A DNA stretch of 64,000 nucleotides from Methylobacterium sp. GXS13 (GCF_001455965.1 NZ_LKKO01000080.1:62001-126000), one strand, 5' to 3'; positions 16,782-25,386 are shown, numbered from the stretch's first letter. Notes: generated by a model not told the origin, from the letters alone. Made by a program: numbers and translations.

Positions 16782-18763
16782 GGCCGGCTCCGCCGCAGGG
16801 TGCCGGCAAGGTAGAGGCAACGGCGCACGAGCAGGGGCATGCGCCGGCCGAGCACCATTTGCTTCGCCCGCCGCAGCCGCCGCACCAGGGGGGGAGACGG
16901 CGCCGGCACCGTGCCGGTCGCGCCCGGCTGAAGCCGAGCGGCGAACGGGAAATGCCCGAGCATCGCGGGCGCGAAGCTCGGGCGCCCGGTGCCGGACAGC
17001 AATCCCCGTTCCCGCAACACCCCATCGAGCGACAGGGCGGCGGCGGCGCGACCGGGGCGGCTCTCCAGGGCGATCCGCGCGAAGGCGCCGAGCCGTGCCC
17101 GGGCCTCATTGTCCTCCACCAGCTCGGCGAGCGCCTGCGCCAGGGCGCCGGGCTTCATCGGGACCAAGCGGCCGGACACCCCGTCGATCACCGCGGAGGT
17201 GAGCCCGGAGGTTCGGTAGGCGAGCGTCGGCACGCCGCACAGCCCGGCCTCGATCGGGGTCTGGCCGAGGGTCTCGTGACGGCTGGCGGTGACGTGGAGA
17301 TCGCAGGCGCCGTACCAGGCGGCCAAGGCCTCCTCGTCGGCGATCAGCCCCGGCGCGAACAGGGTCGGCAGACCGAGCCGGGCCGGATCGTCGAGCCGGC
17401 CGATCGCCACGACGCCGACCCCCGGCCGCGCCACGGCCTGGAGTGCGGCGCGCAGATCCGAGAAACCCTTGTCGGGGCCATCGACGATCACCGCCGAGAT
17501 CAGGATCAGCACGTCGCCCTCCGGCAGTCCGAGCCGGCGGCGCAGGGCGGTGCGGTCGCCGGGGCGGAAGGTCGCCGTCGGGAAGGCCAGGCGGATTTTT
17601 ATCGCCGGGGTGCCGGAAGGGGCCAGCTCCTGCGCGCGGGCCAGGGTCCAGTCGGAATTGGCCAGCAGCCACGGCCCTGCGGGTTCGGCCAGCACGGCGC
17701 GCTTGCGGGCCTGCATGCCGGCGATCCGCCCGGGGCCGAGCTGGGGATACTCGTCCGGGCCGGGACAGGCGGCGTCGCAGCCGGTGGCGGCCCGGGTGCA
17801 GTCGCGGGGATGGCAGCACCGGCCGGTCAGGGGGAACAGGTCGTGCAGAACCAAAGCGACCGGGCCGCGCCGGGCCAGCCGCCCGACCACGTCGAGGCTG
17901 CGGGTTGCGCCGTGCAGGTTGCCGGCAAGGACGAGATCGGGGGCGGCGGCCTCGATCGCCGCCTCGGCCCGCGGGAAGTCATCGGTCCATTCGGCAGCTT
18001 CCGGCCGGTCGCTGAGCACGACCCCCGTCACCCGGTGGCCGGCCAGCGCCAGCGCCACCGCGAGCCGCCTCTGGGCGACGCCAGCGCCGCCCTGGGTGCC
18101 GGTGCCGGTGAGCGAGACGATCGACAGGCCTTCGGGCCCCGCCGCCGGCGTCGCGCTGACCCGCTGCAGCAGTACCGGGCGTCCGATGCGCCGACGGGCG
18201 GGATCCGGTAGCGCCGACCAGGCGGCGGACGCATCCAGGCGGCCATCGGCGTCGCGGATGGTGCTGCCCCGCAGGGCGTCGCGCATCCACAGCACCTCGC
18301 CGCCGGTGAACTGCACGCCGCCCGGCCTCTCCGCGCCCGCGAGCCCCGGACTGTCCAACCCCACAACCGCACTGGCGAACAGGACCCGCAGGCCCGCCAC
18401 CGCCGCCGCTCCGGTGAGTGCCGCTTCGAGGGCCAACGCGATGAGGGCGCCGGGGGCGAGGAGATCGCCCGCGCGCAGCCACAGCAGGGCGTCCCATCCC
18501 GGCTCGGCCAGACTCGTCTCGATGGGGGTACGATCGATCCCCGGCGGCACAAGGTCGTGCCGGAGCTCCGGGTAATCCTGGCGCAGGACCGAGGGGGCGG
18601 TCCCGGCCGCGTCCGCGCCCGCCGCCGTCACGGTGACGATGCGGATCCGCGGCCACGGGCGACCATCCGGCAGTGCAGCCGGCCGGGCCACGGCGGGGGC
18701 AGCGGGTCCGAACGGCCAGCCGGCGATGCCGTGGGCAGGCACTGAGGGTGCGGCGTCGGTCAA
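16778..18763 (-). CDS. Large glycosyltransferase: degenerate GT2-like domain fused to GT4
   Basis: Two-domain protein of about 660 residues. Residues about 40-215 look like a GT-A fold (RIRIVTVTAAG, SVLRQDYPEL, WLRAGDLLAPGAL), in which the usual Asp-Asp of the WLNSDD-x-L-x-PGAL motif is reduced to Gly-Asp. The rest is a GT-B glycosyltransferase (GGAGVAQRRLAVALA, DGPDKGFSDL, ETLGQTPIEAGLCGVPTLAY). Several Cys cluster near the middle (CCHPRDCTRA, CDAACPG). The start is uncertain: TTG at 18763 and GTG at 18742 are candidates, whereas the first ATG at 18913 would overlap selD. Coupled to the next GT4 gene. Confidence 0.82.
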   Translation of the reverse strand: MTDAAPSVPAHGIAGWPFGPAAPAVARPAALPDGRPWPRIRIVTVTAAGADAAGTAPSVLRQDYPELRHDLVPPGIDRTPIETSLAEPGWDALLWLRAGDLLAPGALIALALEAALTGAAAVAGLRVLFASAVVGLDSPGLAGAERPGGVQFTGGEVLWMRDALRGSTIRDADGRLDASAAWSALPDPARRRIGRPVLLQRVSATPAAGPEGLSIVSLTGTGTQGGAGVAQRRLAVALALAGHRVTGVVLSDRPEAAEWTDDFPRAEAAIEAAAPDLVLAGNLHGATRSLDVVGRLARRGPVALVLHDLFPLTGRCCHPRDCTRAATGCDAACPGPDEYPQLGPGRIAGMQARKRAVLAEPAGPWLLANSDWTLARAQELAPSGTPAIKIRLAFPTATFRPGDRTALRRRLGLPEGDVLILISAVIVDGPDKGFSDLRAALQAVARPGVGVVAIGRLDDPARLGLPTLFAPGLIADEEALAAWYGACDLHVTASRHETLGQTPIEAGLCGVPTLAYRTSGLTSAVIDGVSGRLVPMKPGALAQALAELVEDNEARARLGAFARIALESRPGRAAAALSLDGVLRERGLLSGTGRPSFAPAMLGHFPFAARLQPGATGTVPAPSPPLVRRLRRAKQMVLGRRMPLLVRRCLYLAGTLRRSRP

Positions 18764-18839
18764 GTTCGGTTCGCGGGTCGGGCGGGGCGGGCAGTCTGGC
18801 CGCAAAGGGTGAAGATTGCCTGTCGCGCCCCGCGCGCCA

Positions 18840-19886
18840 TCACCCGTCGACGCGGACCCGGGCTGGTCCCGCGACCATTCGGCCGATGCGGGTCGCCGCG
18901 GCGTACCCGGCATCCCGAATGCACGCCAGAACCGTCTCGGCCTGGGCCGCAGCGCAGGTCACCAGCAGGCCGCCGGAGGTCTGCGGGTCGGTGAGCAGGT
19001 GGCGGCGCCAATCGGGATAGTCCGCGGGCAGATCGACTTCGGCCCCGAAGGCGTTCCAGTTGCGGTGGGAGGCGCCGGTAACGAAACCGTCCTGCACCAG
19101 CGCCTCGGCCCGGGGCAGGAACGGCCCGGCGCTGGCCTCCAGCACGAAGGTCAGCCCGGCCCCGCGGGCGATCTCGAGCCCGTGCCCCAGGATGCCGAAG
19201 CCGGTCACGTCGGTCAGCGCGTGGACGGCCGGCTCGGCCGCGAGCGCCATGCCGATCGTGTTGAGCCGCGTGGTGGTGGCCACGAAGTCGCTGTAGTCGG
19301 CCGCGTCCAAAGCCTCCCGCTTGATCGCGGCGGAATAGACCCCGACGCCCAAAGGCTTTGTGAGGATCACCGCATCCCCGGCCAGGGCGTCGGCATTGCG
19401 CCGCACCGCCTCGCGGCGGCAGGTCCCGATCACCGCGAGCCCGTAGATCGGCTCCGGCGTGTCGATGGAATGGCCGCCGGCCACGGGAATCCCGGCCTCG
19501 GCGCATTTCTCCGCCCCGCCCTGCAGGATCCGGGCGACCACATCGGGTTCGATCTTGCCCACCGGCATGCCCAGGATCGCCAGGGCGAAGATCGGTCGCC
19601 CGCCCATGGCGTAGACGTCCGAGATCGCGTTGGTCGCGGCGATCCGCCCGAACTCGACCGGGTCGTCCACCATCGGGGTGAAGAAGTCGGTGGTGGCGAT
19701 CACGCAGGTGCCGTCGTCCAGCTCCCACACCGCGGCGTCGTCGGAGGTCTCGTTGCCGACGAGCAGCCGCTCGAACGGCCCGGCGGCCGGCTGCTCGGAC
19801 AGGAGCCGGCGCAGGATCGCCGGATCGAGCTTGCAGCCGCATCCGCCGCCATGGGCGAGACTGGTCAGACGGGGGGCATCGGTCAT
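18840..19886 (-). CDS. selD: Selenide, water dikinase
   Basis: Makes selenophosphate from selenide and ATP, the selenium donor for selenocysteine and for 2-selenouridine in tRNA. The 348-residue protein has the catalytic Gly-rich loop with Cys16-Gly-Cys18-Lys19 (GGGCGCK), equivalent to Cys17 and Lys20 of the E. coli enzyme. It also has the ATP-site Asp segments (TTDFFTPMVDD) and GMPVGKIEPD. It is a plain member with no rhodanese or NADH-dehydrogenase fusion. SelA, SelB, the Sec tRNA and the tRNA selenouridine synthase are not in the window, so its client pathway is unknown here. Confidence 0.95.
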   Translation of the reverse strand: MTDAPRLTSLAHGGGCGCKLDPAILRRLLSEQPAAGPFERLLVGNETSDDAAVWELDDGTCVIATTDFFTPMVDDPVEFGRIAATNAISDVYAMGGRPIFALAILGMPVGKIEPDVVARILQGGAEKCAEAGIPVAGGHSIDTPEPIYGLAVIGTCRREAVRRNADALAGDAVILTKPLGVGVYSAAIKREALDAADYSDFVATTTRLNTIGMALAAEPAVHALTDVTGFGILGHGLEIARGAGLTFVLEASAGPFLPRAEALVQDGFVTGASHRNWNAFGAEVDLPADYPDWRRHLLTDPQTSGGLLVTCAAAQAETVLACIRDAGYAAATRIGRMVAGPARVRVDG

Positions 19887-20418
19887 CGCGGGACTCCGTT
19901 CGGGATATCAATAACGCGTCGTCACCGCGTTGAGCCAGTCCGGCGGGGCGGCGGCGACCGCGAGACGAATCCCGGCAGCAGCGCTGCCGCGGCGGCGATT
20001 CCGAAGGCCGGCATCGTCCGGCCGACGCGCCCGCGATGCTCCCCCCCGGCCGCCTTCCACGGACCGGATGATGGCCGATCAGACCCGTATGTCTCCCGGA
20101 GCCCAGCCATCGCACGGACGGCTCAGCGTCCGTGCAGTCTTTCCGGGGCGGCACGGCGAACACGGGAATCCAGAGCCGCAGCAGACCAGGACCTTGTATC
20201 GCCGAGCATCTTGCCGTGGATGCTCGTTTTCCCATGATCCGGAACGACGATCCGAGTTATTCGGCCGGGATCACCTCACCGTTCGACCCATAGATCCGCG
20301 CAGCCACAGCATGGTTCGGCGGCCCGATCGCTGGGTCGTTGCGCGGCCGTGGCGGGAACCCCTGGCCCCCCGGTACATTGCGGCCGCAACGAATGGGCTG
20401 CGTGGGTGAGGCGGACAG
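19887..20418. other. 532-bp intergenic region with orphan terminator-like hairpin
   Basis: No protein-coding gene is convincing on either strand. The left end should contain the selD promoter and the right end the phosphoesterase promoter. A hairpin followed by TTTT at 20203-20230 points rightward although no rightward gene precedes it, which makes a small non-coding transcript possible. Confidence 0.4.
20203..20230 (+). terminator. Orphan intrinsic terminator-like hairpin
   Basis: Perfect 8-bp stem cgagcatc/gatgctcg with an 8-base loop, directly followed by four T residues. Nothing annotated on this strand ends here, so it may close a small RNA. Confidence 0.45.
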
Positions 20419-20928
20419 GTGGCGATCTTCTTCACGGGCGACACCCATTTCGGGGACCCGCGCGCTCTGCGCTTCGACCACCGGCCCTATCCGGACCTCG
20501 ACGCGCACGATGCCGGTTTGATCGCCGCCTGGAACGGTGCGGTGGGGTCGGACGACACGGTCTGGCACCTCGGCGATTTCGCCCTCGGCCCGAGCGGCGC
20601 GCGAATTCGCGAGATCCTCGATACGCTCAACGGCGAGAAGCACCTGATCGTCGGCAACAACGATGGGCCCGACACCCTCCAGGCCCCGGGCTGGGCCTCC
20701 GTACGCCACTACACGGAGCTTCTGGTCGAGGATCGGATGGTGGTGCTGTGCCACTACGCGTTCCGCACCTGGAACGGGATGGGCAAGGGCGCACTCAACC
20801 TCCACGGCCACAGCCACGGCAAATTGAAGCCGATCCCGAAACAGTACGATGTCGGCGTCGATCCGATGGGGCCGGCCCCCGTGGGTCTCTCAGCAATCCT
20901 CACCTCGCGCCTCCGCCGGAAGGCGTAG
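20419..20928 (+). CDS. Metallophosphoesterase (calcineurin-like, short)
   Basis: Cytosolic two-metal phosphoesterase of 169 residues. All metal-ligand motifs are visible: GDTHFGD at the N-terminus, HLGDFALGP, VGNNDGP, CHYAF and the terminal HGHSHG. Such short single-domain members are often annotated as phosphatases or 2',3'-cyclic phosphodiesterases without known substrate. The frame starts at GTG 20419 with an AGGCGGACAG stretch upstream. A following small secreted-protein gene runs in the same direction, with no evident link. Confidence 0.88.
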   Translation: MAIFFTGDTHFGDPRALRFDHRPYPDLDAHDAGLIAAWNGAVGSDDTVWHLGDFALGPSGARIREILDTLNGEKHLIVGNNDGPDTLQAPGWASVRHYTELLVEDRMVVLCHYAFRTWNGMGKGALNLHGHSHGKLKPIPKQYDVGVDPMGPAPVGLSAILTSRLRRKA

Positions 20929-21045
20929 CCGGGCCGGAACCTTCACAGCAGCTTCACCGTTTCAGCGGACAGAGAGGGGATGGAGACGCTCCACCTCCGA
21001 GAAACCCGGCACCCCCGTCCGCGGGGCTGCACCAGAAACCCATAC

Positions 21046-21399
21046 GTGAGTGAGCCCGTGAGTGCCCGTTCGGCCTCTCTGCTTCCGTCCGGCCTCGCCA
21101 AGACGGCGTTCGCCGGCGCCTTCTCGCTCCTCGCTCTGACCTCCTCGGCGCTGGCTTTGCCCGCGTGCCTGGAGGCCCAGCGCAAGGTCGACGAGGCCAA
21201 TGCCCTGCGCTTCCAGGCGCGCCAGGAGGCGCGTCTGGGCAATCATGACCGCGTCTGCGACACGCTGGACGAGGTCGGCGACCGCTACGACGATGCCCGC
21301 GACGCGTTCGAGCGCTGCGGCGAGGGCGTGGTGGCCATCGACCTCCGCAGCGAGCTGCGCGGCCTTCGCATCGCCAAGAAAATCAATCGCTGCGACTGA
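21046..21399 (+). CDS. Secreted protein of unknown function
   Basis: I do not recognise this product. A signal peptide (AKTAFAGAFSLLALTSSALA) precedes a mature part of about 78 residues, rich in Arg, Glu and Asp, probably helical, with three Cys (PACLEA, RVCDTL, FERCGEG) and a fourth at the penultimate position. Start choice is weak: GTG at 21046 or 21058 gives a conventional signal peptide, whereas an ATG at 20980 adds an odd basic leader. Monocistronic by spacing. Reality of the gene is supported by the coherent signal peptide and Cys pattern. Confidence 0.65.
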   Translation: MSEPVSARSASLLPSGLAKTAFAGAFSLLALTSSALALPACLEAQRKVDEANALRFQARQEARLGNHDRVCDTLDEVGDRYDDARDAFERCGEGVVAIDLRSELRGLRIAKKINRCD

Positions 21400-21487
21400 C
21401 CGGGTGCGCCCGCGCACCTCGTACGTTCAGGCCCCGCAGCATCATCCCGACACAAGCGACGCACGTCGCCGACAAGGTTATGCGCCG

Positions 21488-21628
21488 ATGACCACCGCCC
21501 TGCTGTCGTCCGATCTCCAGGTTGCCACCACCGACCGCACCGGCCCGTCCTTCGCGGCCGCCCTATGCGGCTTCATCAGCACCACCGTCGCCACGACGAT
21601 GCTGCTCGTGCTGATCGGAACGCTCTGA
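21488..21628 (+). CDS. Small membrane peptide, 46 residues
   Basis: A short frame that I do not recognise. The last 25 residues form one hydrophobic helix (FAAALCGFISTTVATTMLLV), preceded by a polar Thr/Ser/Asp segment. The ATG at 21488 overlaps no other gene and follows a purine-containing leader (GACAAGG at about 21471-21477). Could be a small inner-membrane peptide; the only evidence is composition and position, so confidence is moderate. Confidence 0.45.
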   Translation: MTTALLSSDLQVATTDRTGPSFAAALCGFISTTVATTMLLVLIGTL

Positions 21629-22048
21629 GAAGCGCGAGGCTTCCGACATCGAAGGTGGTTACGAAGTCCTGGCAAACCCCTAGAACTCGGTCGATATAAA
21701 CGCGATAGGGTTTCGGGTGCGATGCGGCACCCAGCGTCGCCCTCTCGAGCGTGGCAACGCTACTCTAGGCCATTCCGCACGCCGAGATTGGGCGCCGCAC
21801 TGTGTTTTTACGCTGGGTTCACCGTGCCAGGCGAGGCAGCGTTGATCCTTTGACCATGTAAAGATCAAGACCTCCGACCGCTGTCCGCCACCCTGACCAT
21901 CCTCTAGGGTGTAGCCGTGCAACACAGCGCGGCGTGAAATCGAGGACCTTATGGAATCGCTGGACCGCTGCGCTTAGGACGGCAGCGTAAGAAGCATCTC
22001 CCGTGATGCTAAGGCGCCTTGAATGCCGTGGCCCTATTCCCAATCAGC
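21629..22048. other. Intergenic region between convergent genes, nothing identified
   Basis: About 420 bp of lower GC content than the flanks, separating the small membrane peptide from the convergent Nudix gene. I see no coherent reading frame, tRNA or clear terminator in it. It could be decayed coding DNA. Confidence 0.4.
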
Positions 22049-22615
22049 TCAAGCAAACAGCTCCGGCCGACGCAATTGCAGCGCGAATAGCAGCAGCAGC
22101 GACTTCATATCGGTGAGCGCGCCGCGTTGGGTCATCGCCACCAGTTCCAGGAGCGGGATCTCGTGAACCGCCACCGCCTCGCCCTCGGCGGCCAAGCCGC
22201 CGCCGGCGCCAATGCGGTCGGATTCCGTGTAAGCCGCCAGGAACAGGTCCATGCGCTCGGTGGAGATTCCCGGCATGGTCCAGGCGCTGGCCACGAGATC
22301 GAGGGCGCCGAGGCGCAACCCCGTCTCCTCGGCGGCCTCGCGCCGGACCTCGTCCTCGGGGGCGCCGTCATCGAGGAGACCCGCCGGCACCTCGACGTGG
22401 CTCGGCGGACCGCCGGAATAGAGCACCGGCGCCCGGAACTGCGAGACCAGGGTCGCGACCCGTCGGACCGGGTCATAGGGCAGAACCGCCACCGCCCGGC
22501 CGTGATCTTCCATCTCGCGGGTGATGCGCGAGCCGTCGTCCTGCATCACCTCGGCCACGAGGTACCGGGCCCACCCCTCGTGCACGAGGCGCAAGCCCCC
22601 GATCCGTGGTGCCAT
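22049..22615 (-). CDS. Nudix hydrolase, NudK-like (GDP-mannose/ADP-ribose type)
   Basis: Cytosolic pyrophosphohydrolase of 188 residues. The Nudix box runs from PAGLLDDG to RREAAEETGL; the catalytic REAAEE core is intact, while the spacing before it is one residue shorter than in the canonical box and lacks the upstream Glu, as in NudK. The hydrophobic opening (VAVLPYDPVRR, then SQFRAPV) also fits the NudK/ADP-ribose pyrophosphatase branch. Hydrolysis of GDP-mannose or ADP-ribose is therefore likely, but substrate choice is inferred. Followed after a short gap, on the same strand, by no gene; tusA lies upstream. Confidence 0.85.
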   Translation of the reverse strand: MAPRIGGLRLVHEGWARYLVAEVMQDDGSRITREMEDHGRAVAVLPYDPVRRVATLVSQFRAPVLYSGGPPSHVEVPAGLLDDGAPEDEVRREAAEETGLRLGALDLVASAWTMPGISTERMDLFLAAYTESDRIGAGGGLAAEGEAVAVHEIPLLELVAMTQRGALTDMKSLLLLFALQLRRPELFA

Positions 22616-22653
22616 GCCGTCTCCGCCTCAACTTTGGGAGCACAACGGATCGC

Positions 22654-22917
22654 TCAGGAATGCGGCGGCTTCGCGGAGGCTCTCAGGCGGAAGCACAGGC
22701 GATTGCCGTCCCGCTCGGCCGAATCCAGCCAGGCGCCCTCCTCCCGCACGAGATTCGGGATGTCGATCAGCGCCATCGGATCGGTGCAGGTGACCATCAG
22801 GACCCGTCCGGCGCCGAGCGTGCGCAGGGCCTTGCGGGTGCGCAGGACCGGAAGCGGGCATTTCAGCCCCGTGAGATCGAGTTCGACAGGCTCGGTGTCC
22901 GCGTCCGACAAACCCAT
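22654..22917 (-). CDS. tusA: Sulfurtransferase TusA family protein
   Basis: Small sulfur-carrier protein, 87 residues. The family signature CPLPVLRTRKAL contains the persulfide Cys in a C-P-x-P helix start (LTGLKCPLPV), and the remainder (VTCTDPMALIDIP) matches TusA/SirA. Such proteins relay sulfur to tRNA thiolation, molybdenum cofactor or sulfur oxidation systems. The ATG at 22917 opens 18 residues before the signature; the longer frame from 23133 is a shadow. It lies 38 bp upstream of the Nudix gene on the same strand, suggesting one transcript. Confidence 0.92.
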   Translation of the reverse strand: MGLSDADTEPVELDLTGLKCPLPVLRTRKALRTLGAGRVLMVTCTDPMALIDIPNLVREEGAWLDSAERDGNRLCFRLRASAKPPHS

Positions 22918-22936
22918 GGCTCCCGATCCGGCACTC

Positions 22937-23272
22937 TCACCACTCGTGATAGCCGAGGAGCGGGCCGCGATACGTGTCCGGTGCGAACACATAATAGGTC
23001 GGGCCGTAATACCCGTATTCCATGTCGCGGCCCGGCGTCGGCGCATAGGCATAGCCGTAGCCGAACGGCACCGGATAGCCGTATTCGCCGTAATAACTGT
23101 ATTCCGGCCGGACGGCCCGCACCTCGGCGGCAACCCCGGCGCCCAATGAAGGGCGGCCGACTGGAGCGGCGCGCGGGGCGTGATACGGCCCCAGATCCGC
23201 GGCGCAGCAGACGCCGCAAGCGGTCACGGCGGATGAGATGCCGGCCATGAGAGCGGCGGTGAAGCGGATCAT
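22937..23272 (-). CDS. Tyr/Gly/Pro-rich secreted protein
   Basis: A 111-residue product that I do not recognise. The N-terminus is a signal peptide (MIRFTAALMAGISSAVTA) with two Cys nearby (ACGVCCAAD), and the C-terminal half is packed with aromatic residues (YSYYGEYGYP, FGYGYAYAP, YGYYGPTYYVF). Low complexity and secretion suggest a surface or envelope protein. It ends 19 bp before the tusA start on the same strand and may be co-transcribed with it. A second Tyr/Gly-rich secreted protein lies directly upstream. Confidence 0.7.
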   Translation of the reverse strand: MIRFTAALMAGISSAVTACGVCCAADLGPYHAPRAAPVGRPSLGAGVAAEVRAVRPEYSYYGEYGYPVPFGYGYAYAPTPGRDMEYGYYGPTYYVFAPDTYRGPLLGYHEW

Positions 23273-23430
23273 GGCAACGATCTCCTCGATCAGGCGATTC
23301 GGCCTCGGAGGGATCCGATAGCGTGGCCTGCGGCAGGTTAGCCCTGTCGGCCTTGTTCGAAGCTTGTGGCGCACGTTTAAGGTGCGGCGGATGGTGGACC
23401 GTGTTCGCCGTGACGGCATCCGGCGGTCGG

Positions 23431-23469
23431 CAAACAAAAGCTCCCGACCTCGTGGAGGCCGGGAGCTTT
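23431..23469 (-). terminator. Rho-independent terminator after Tyr/Gly-rich gene
   Basis: Perfect 10-bp stem aaagctcccg (23438-23447) with cgggagcttt (23460-23469), further base pairing inside the loop, and a T-rich run (TTTTGTTTG) on the minus strand. It closes the transcript of the gene ending at 23493. Confidence 0.85.
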
Positions 23470-23492
23470 CAGGGCGGTCCCGATTTCCGGTT

Positions 23493-23915
23493 TTACCAGC
23501 CGTAATCGTCGTAGCCGTAGGCCGGGTAGCCATAGGCGGGATAGCCGTAGCTCCGGACCGGGGCGTAGCCATAGCTGCGGACCGGGGCGTAGCCGTAGCC
23601 ATAGGCCGGATAGCCGTAGCCGCCGCCGTAATAGCCGTAGCGGGGAGCCGCGCTGGCGGCCAGCGCACCGCCGATGATGCCGAGGGCGGCACCGGCCGCC
23701 ACCGCACCGGCGACCCGTCCGCCATAGCCGCGGCGGTAGCCGTAGCCGCCGTAATAACCCCGGCGCCAGCCGACGGTGTCGATCTGGGTGCTCGGGCCGC
23801 CGACCTGCACGGCACTCTGCGCCGGCAGCGGCGCCGCCTCGGCGGCGGTGAACGAGGCGGCGATCATGGCCAAGGCCGAGACGCCGGCGACGACGGATGT
23901 GGTGATGCGGGACAT
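23493..23915 (-). CDS. Tyr/Gly-rich secreted protein with tandem YGY repeats
   Basis: A 140-residue product without recognised family. Residues 1-28 are a signal peptide ending AAEAAP. A glycine/alanine helix (AGAVAAGAALGIIGGALAAS) resembles the glycine-zipper segments of surface proteins. The C-terminus consists of repeats: YGYAPVRS twice, then YGYPA twice, ending YDDYGW. A strong terminator directly follows. The ATG at 23915 begins the signal peptide. The composition suggests an envelope-associated or aggregating protein; a function is not claimed. Confidence 0.78.
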   Translation of the reverse strand: MSRITTSVVAGVSALAMIAASFTAAEAAPLPAQSAVQVGGPSTQIDTVGWRRGYYGGYGYRRGYGGRVAGAVAAGAALGIIGGALAASAAPRYGYYGGGYGYPAYGYGYAPVRSYGYAPVRSYGYPAYGYPAYGYDDYGW

Positions 23916-24018
23916 GGACACATCCTCCACGCGCTGAACGATCGGCGTGAGAACCGTCAGGTATCGCACTTCGTTCCAGGCCACGGTGTGCGGCCGCACG
24001 GCACTCCGGATCCGCGGA

Positions 24019-25386
24019 TCAGAACACGCATTCCGTGAAGGCCGGGCGGACGCAGGCGCCCCAGCGGCCCTCGTAATCGGCGAGCAGGTCGTCGGCCCGG
24101 GTACGCCCCGCGGTAACGATCGCCTCGAGGGGCTGAAGGTAGAGGGTCTCGTCACGCCCCTCGGTGTCGCGGCGCGCCCGGGCACGCAGGCCGGCGCGGG
24201 CGATGGCGAGCGCTTCGGCGGCGACCGCCCCAAGCGTCGTGTTGGCCACCGGGGTTGCGAGCCCGAGGCGCGGAGCGGTGGCCCGGGCGGCCTCGCGGTT
24301 GGACGGGCTCCAGCCCTTCACGAGGTCGAGAGCGGCGTCGAGCGCCGCTTCGTCGTAGAGCAGGCCGGCCCAGAACGCGGCCTGGGCGGCGATCATGCCG
24401 GGATCGCCGACATCGGCACCGCGCATCTCCAGGAAGCGCTTGAGCCGGACTTCGGGGAAGGCCGTGGAGGCGTGGTTGGCCCAATCGGCCACCGTGGCGT
24501 ACTCGCCCGGAAGCTGTGTCAGCTTACCGGCCATCAGGTCGCGGAACGAGGCGCCCGAGACATCATGGTAGATGTCGCCGCGCTTGACGAAATACATCGG
24601 CATGTCGAGCAGCCAGTCGACATAGGCCTCGTAGCCGAAGCCCGATTCGAACGCGAAGGGCAGCATGCCGGTGCGGTGGGGATCGGTGTCGCGCCAGATC
24701 TCGGAGCGGCGGGACAGGAAGCCGTTCGGTCGCCCGTCGGTGAACGGCGAATTGGCGAACAGGGCCGTCGCCACCGGCTGAAGCGCCAGAGAGGCGCGCA
24801 TCTTGCGCACCATGTCGGGCTCGGAGGCGAAGTCGAGATTGACCTGCACCGTGGCGGTACGGAGCATCATGTCGAGGCCGAGCGAGCCGACCTTCGGCAT
24901 GTAGCCGGCCATGATCTTGTAGCGGCTCTTGGGCATGACCGGCGTCTCGTCCCGGCGCCAGCGCGGGCTCATGCCCAGCGTCAGGAAGCCGATATCGAGG
25001 GCGTCGGCCACACGCTTCGTCGCCGTGAGATGCGTGGCGAGCTCGGCCGCGGTGCCGTGGACATCCGGCAGCGCCGCTCCGGACAGCTCGAACTGCCCGC
25101 CCGGCTCGATCGAGATCGCCCCGCCCTCCTCGGCCGAGAGGCCGATGATGTTGCCGAGGTCGAGGATCGGCTCCCAGCCGGTCTCGCGGGCGAGCCCCTC
25201 CAGCAGGGCGCGGATGCCGCGCTCGCCTTCGTAGGGCACGGGCTCGCGGCTCTCCCGGTAGAACGGGATCTTCTCGTGCTCCGTCCCGATCGCGAATCGC
25301 GCGCGCGGCTTCTCGCCGGCGGCGAACCACTCGATCAGCTCGGCGCGCGTCGTGAGCGGCGTGGAGTCGTTGCTGTCGCGCGCCAT
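24019..25386 (-). CDS. gshA: Glutamate-cysteine ligase
   Basis: ATP-dependent first enzyme of glutathione synthesis, joining glutamate and cysteine. The 455-residue sequence belongs to the plant/alphaproteobacterial branch. Visible marks are FAIGTEHEK at the N-terminal active site, EPGGQFELSG, YKIMAGYMPKVG, TATVQVNLDF and the core NSPFTDGRPNGFLS. The ATG at 25386 opens with a short Ser/Thr-rich tail; a longer frame from 25620 adds a basic, unrelated-looking leader. The rsmE gene lies 292 bp upstream on the same strand. In methylotrophs glutathione also feeds formaldehyde detoxification, but no such genes are here. Confidence 0.95.
   Translation of the reverse strand: MARDSNDSTPLTTRAELIEWFAAGEKPRARFAIGTEHEKIPFYRESREPVPYEGERGIRALLEGLARETGWEPILDLGNIIGLSAEEGGAISIEPGGQFELSGAALPDVHGTAAELATHLTATKRVADALDIGFLTLGMSPRWRRDETPVMPKSRYKIMAGYMPKVGSLGLDMMLRTATVQVNLDFASEPDMVRKMRASLALQPVATALFANSPFTDGRPNGFLSRRSEIWRDTDPHRTGMLPFAFESGFGYEAYVDWLLDMPMYFVKRGDIYHDVSGASFRDLMAGKLTQLPGEYATVADWANHASTAFPEVRLKRFLEMRGADVGDPGMIAAQAAFWAGLLYDEAALDAALDLVKGWSPSNREAARATAPRLGLATPVANTTLGAVAAEALAIARAGLRARARRDTEGRDETLYLQPLEAIVTAGRTRADDLLADYEGRWGACVRPAFTECVF

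Noticed and set aside
18760..20235. Open frame of about 491 codons covering selD and the intergenic region
   Set aside because: Overlaps selD in another frame and is Arg/Gly-rich; not coding.
20257..20817. Leftward frame of 186 codons overlapping the phosphoesterase gene
   Set aside because: The C-terminal tail looks protein-like, but most of the frame lies antisense to a solid gene with all its metal motifs.
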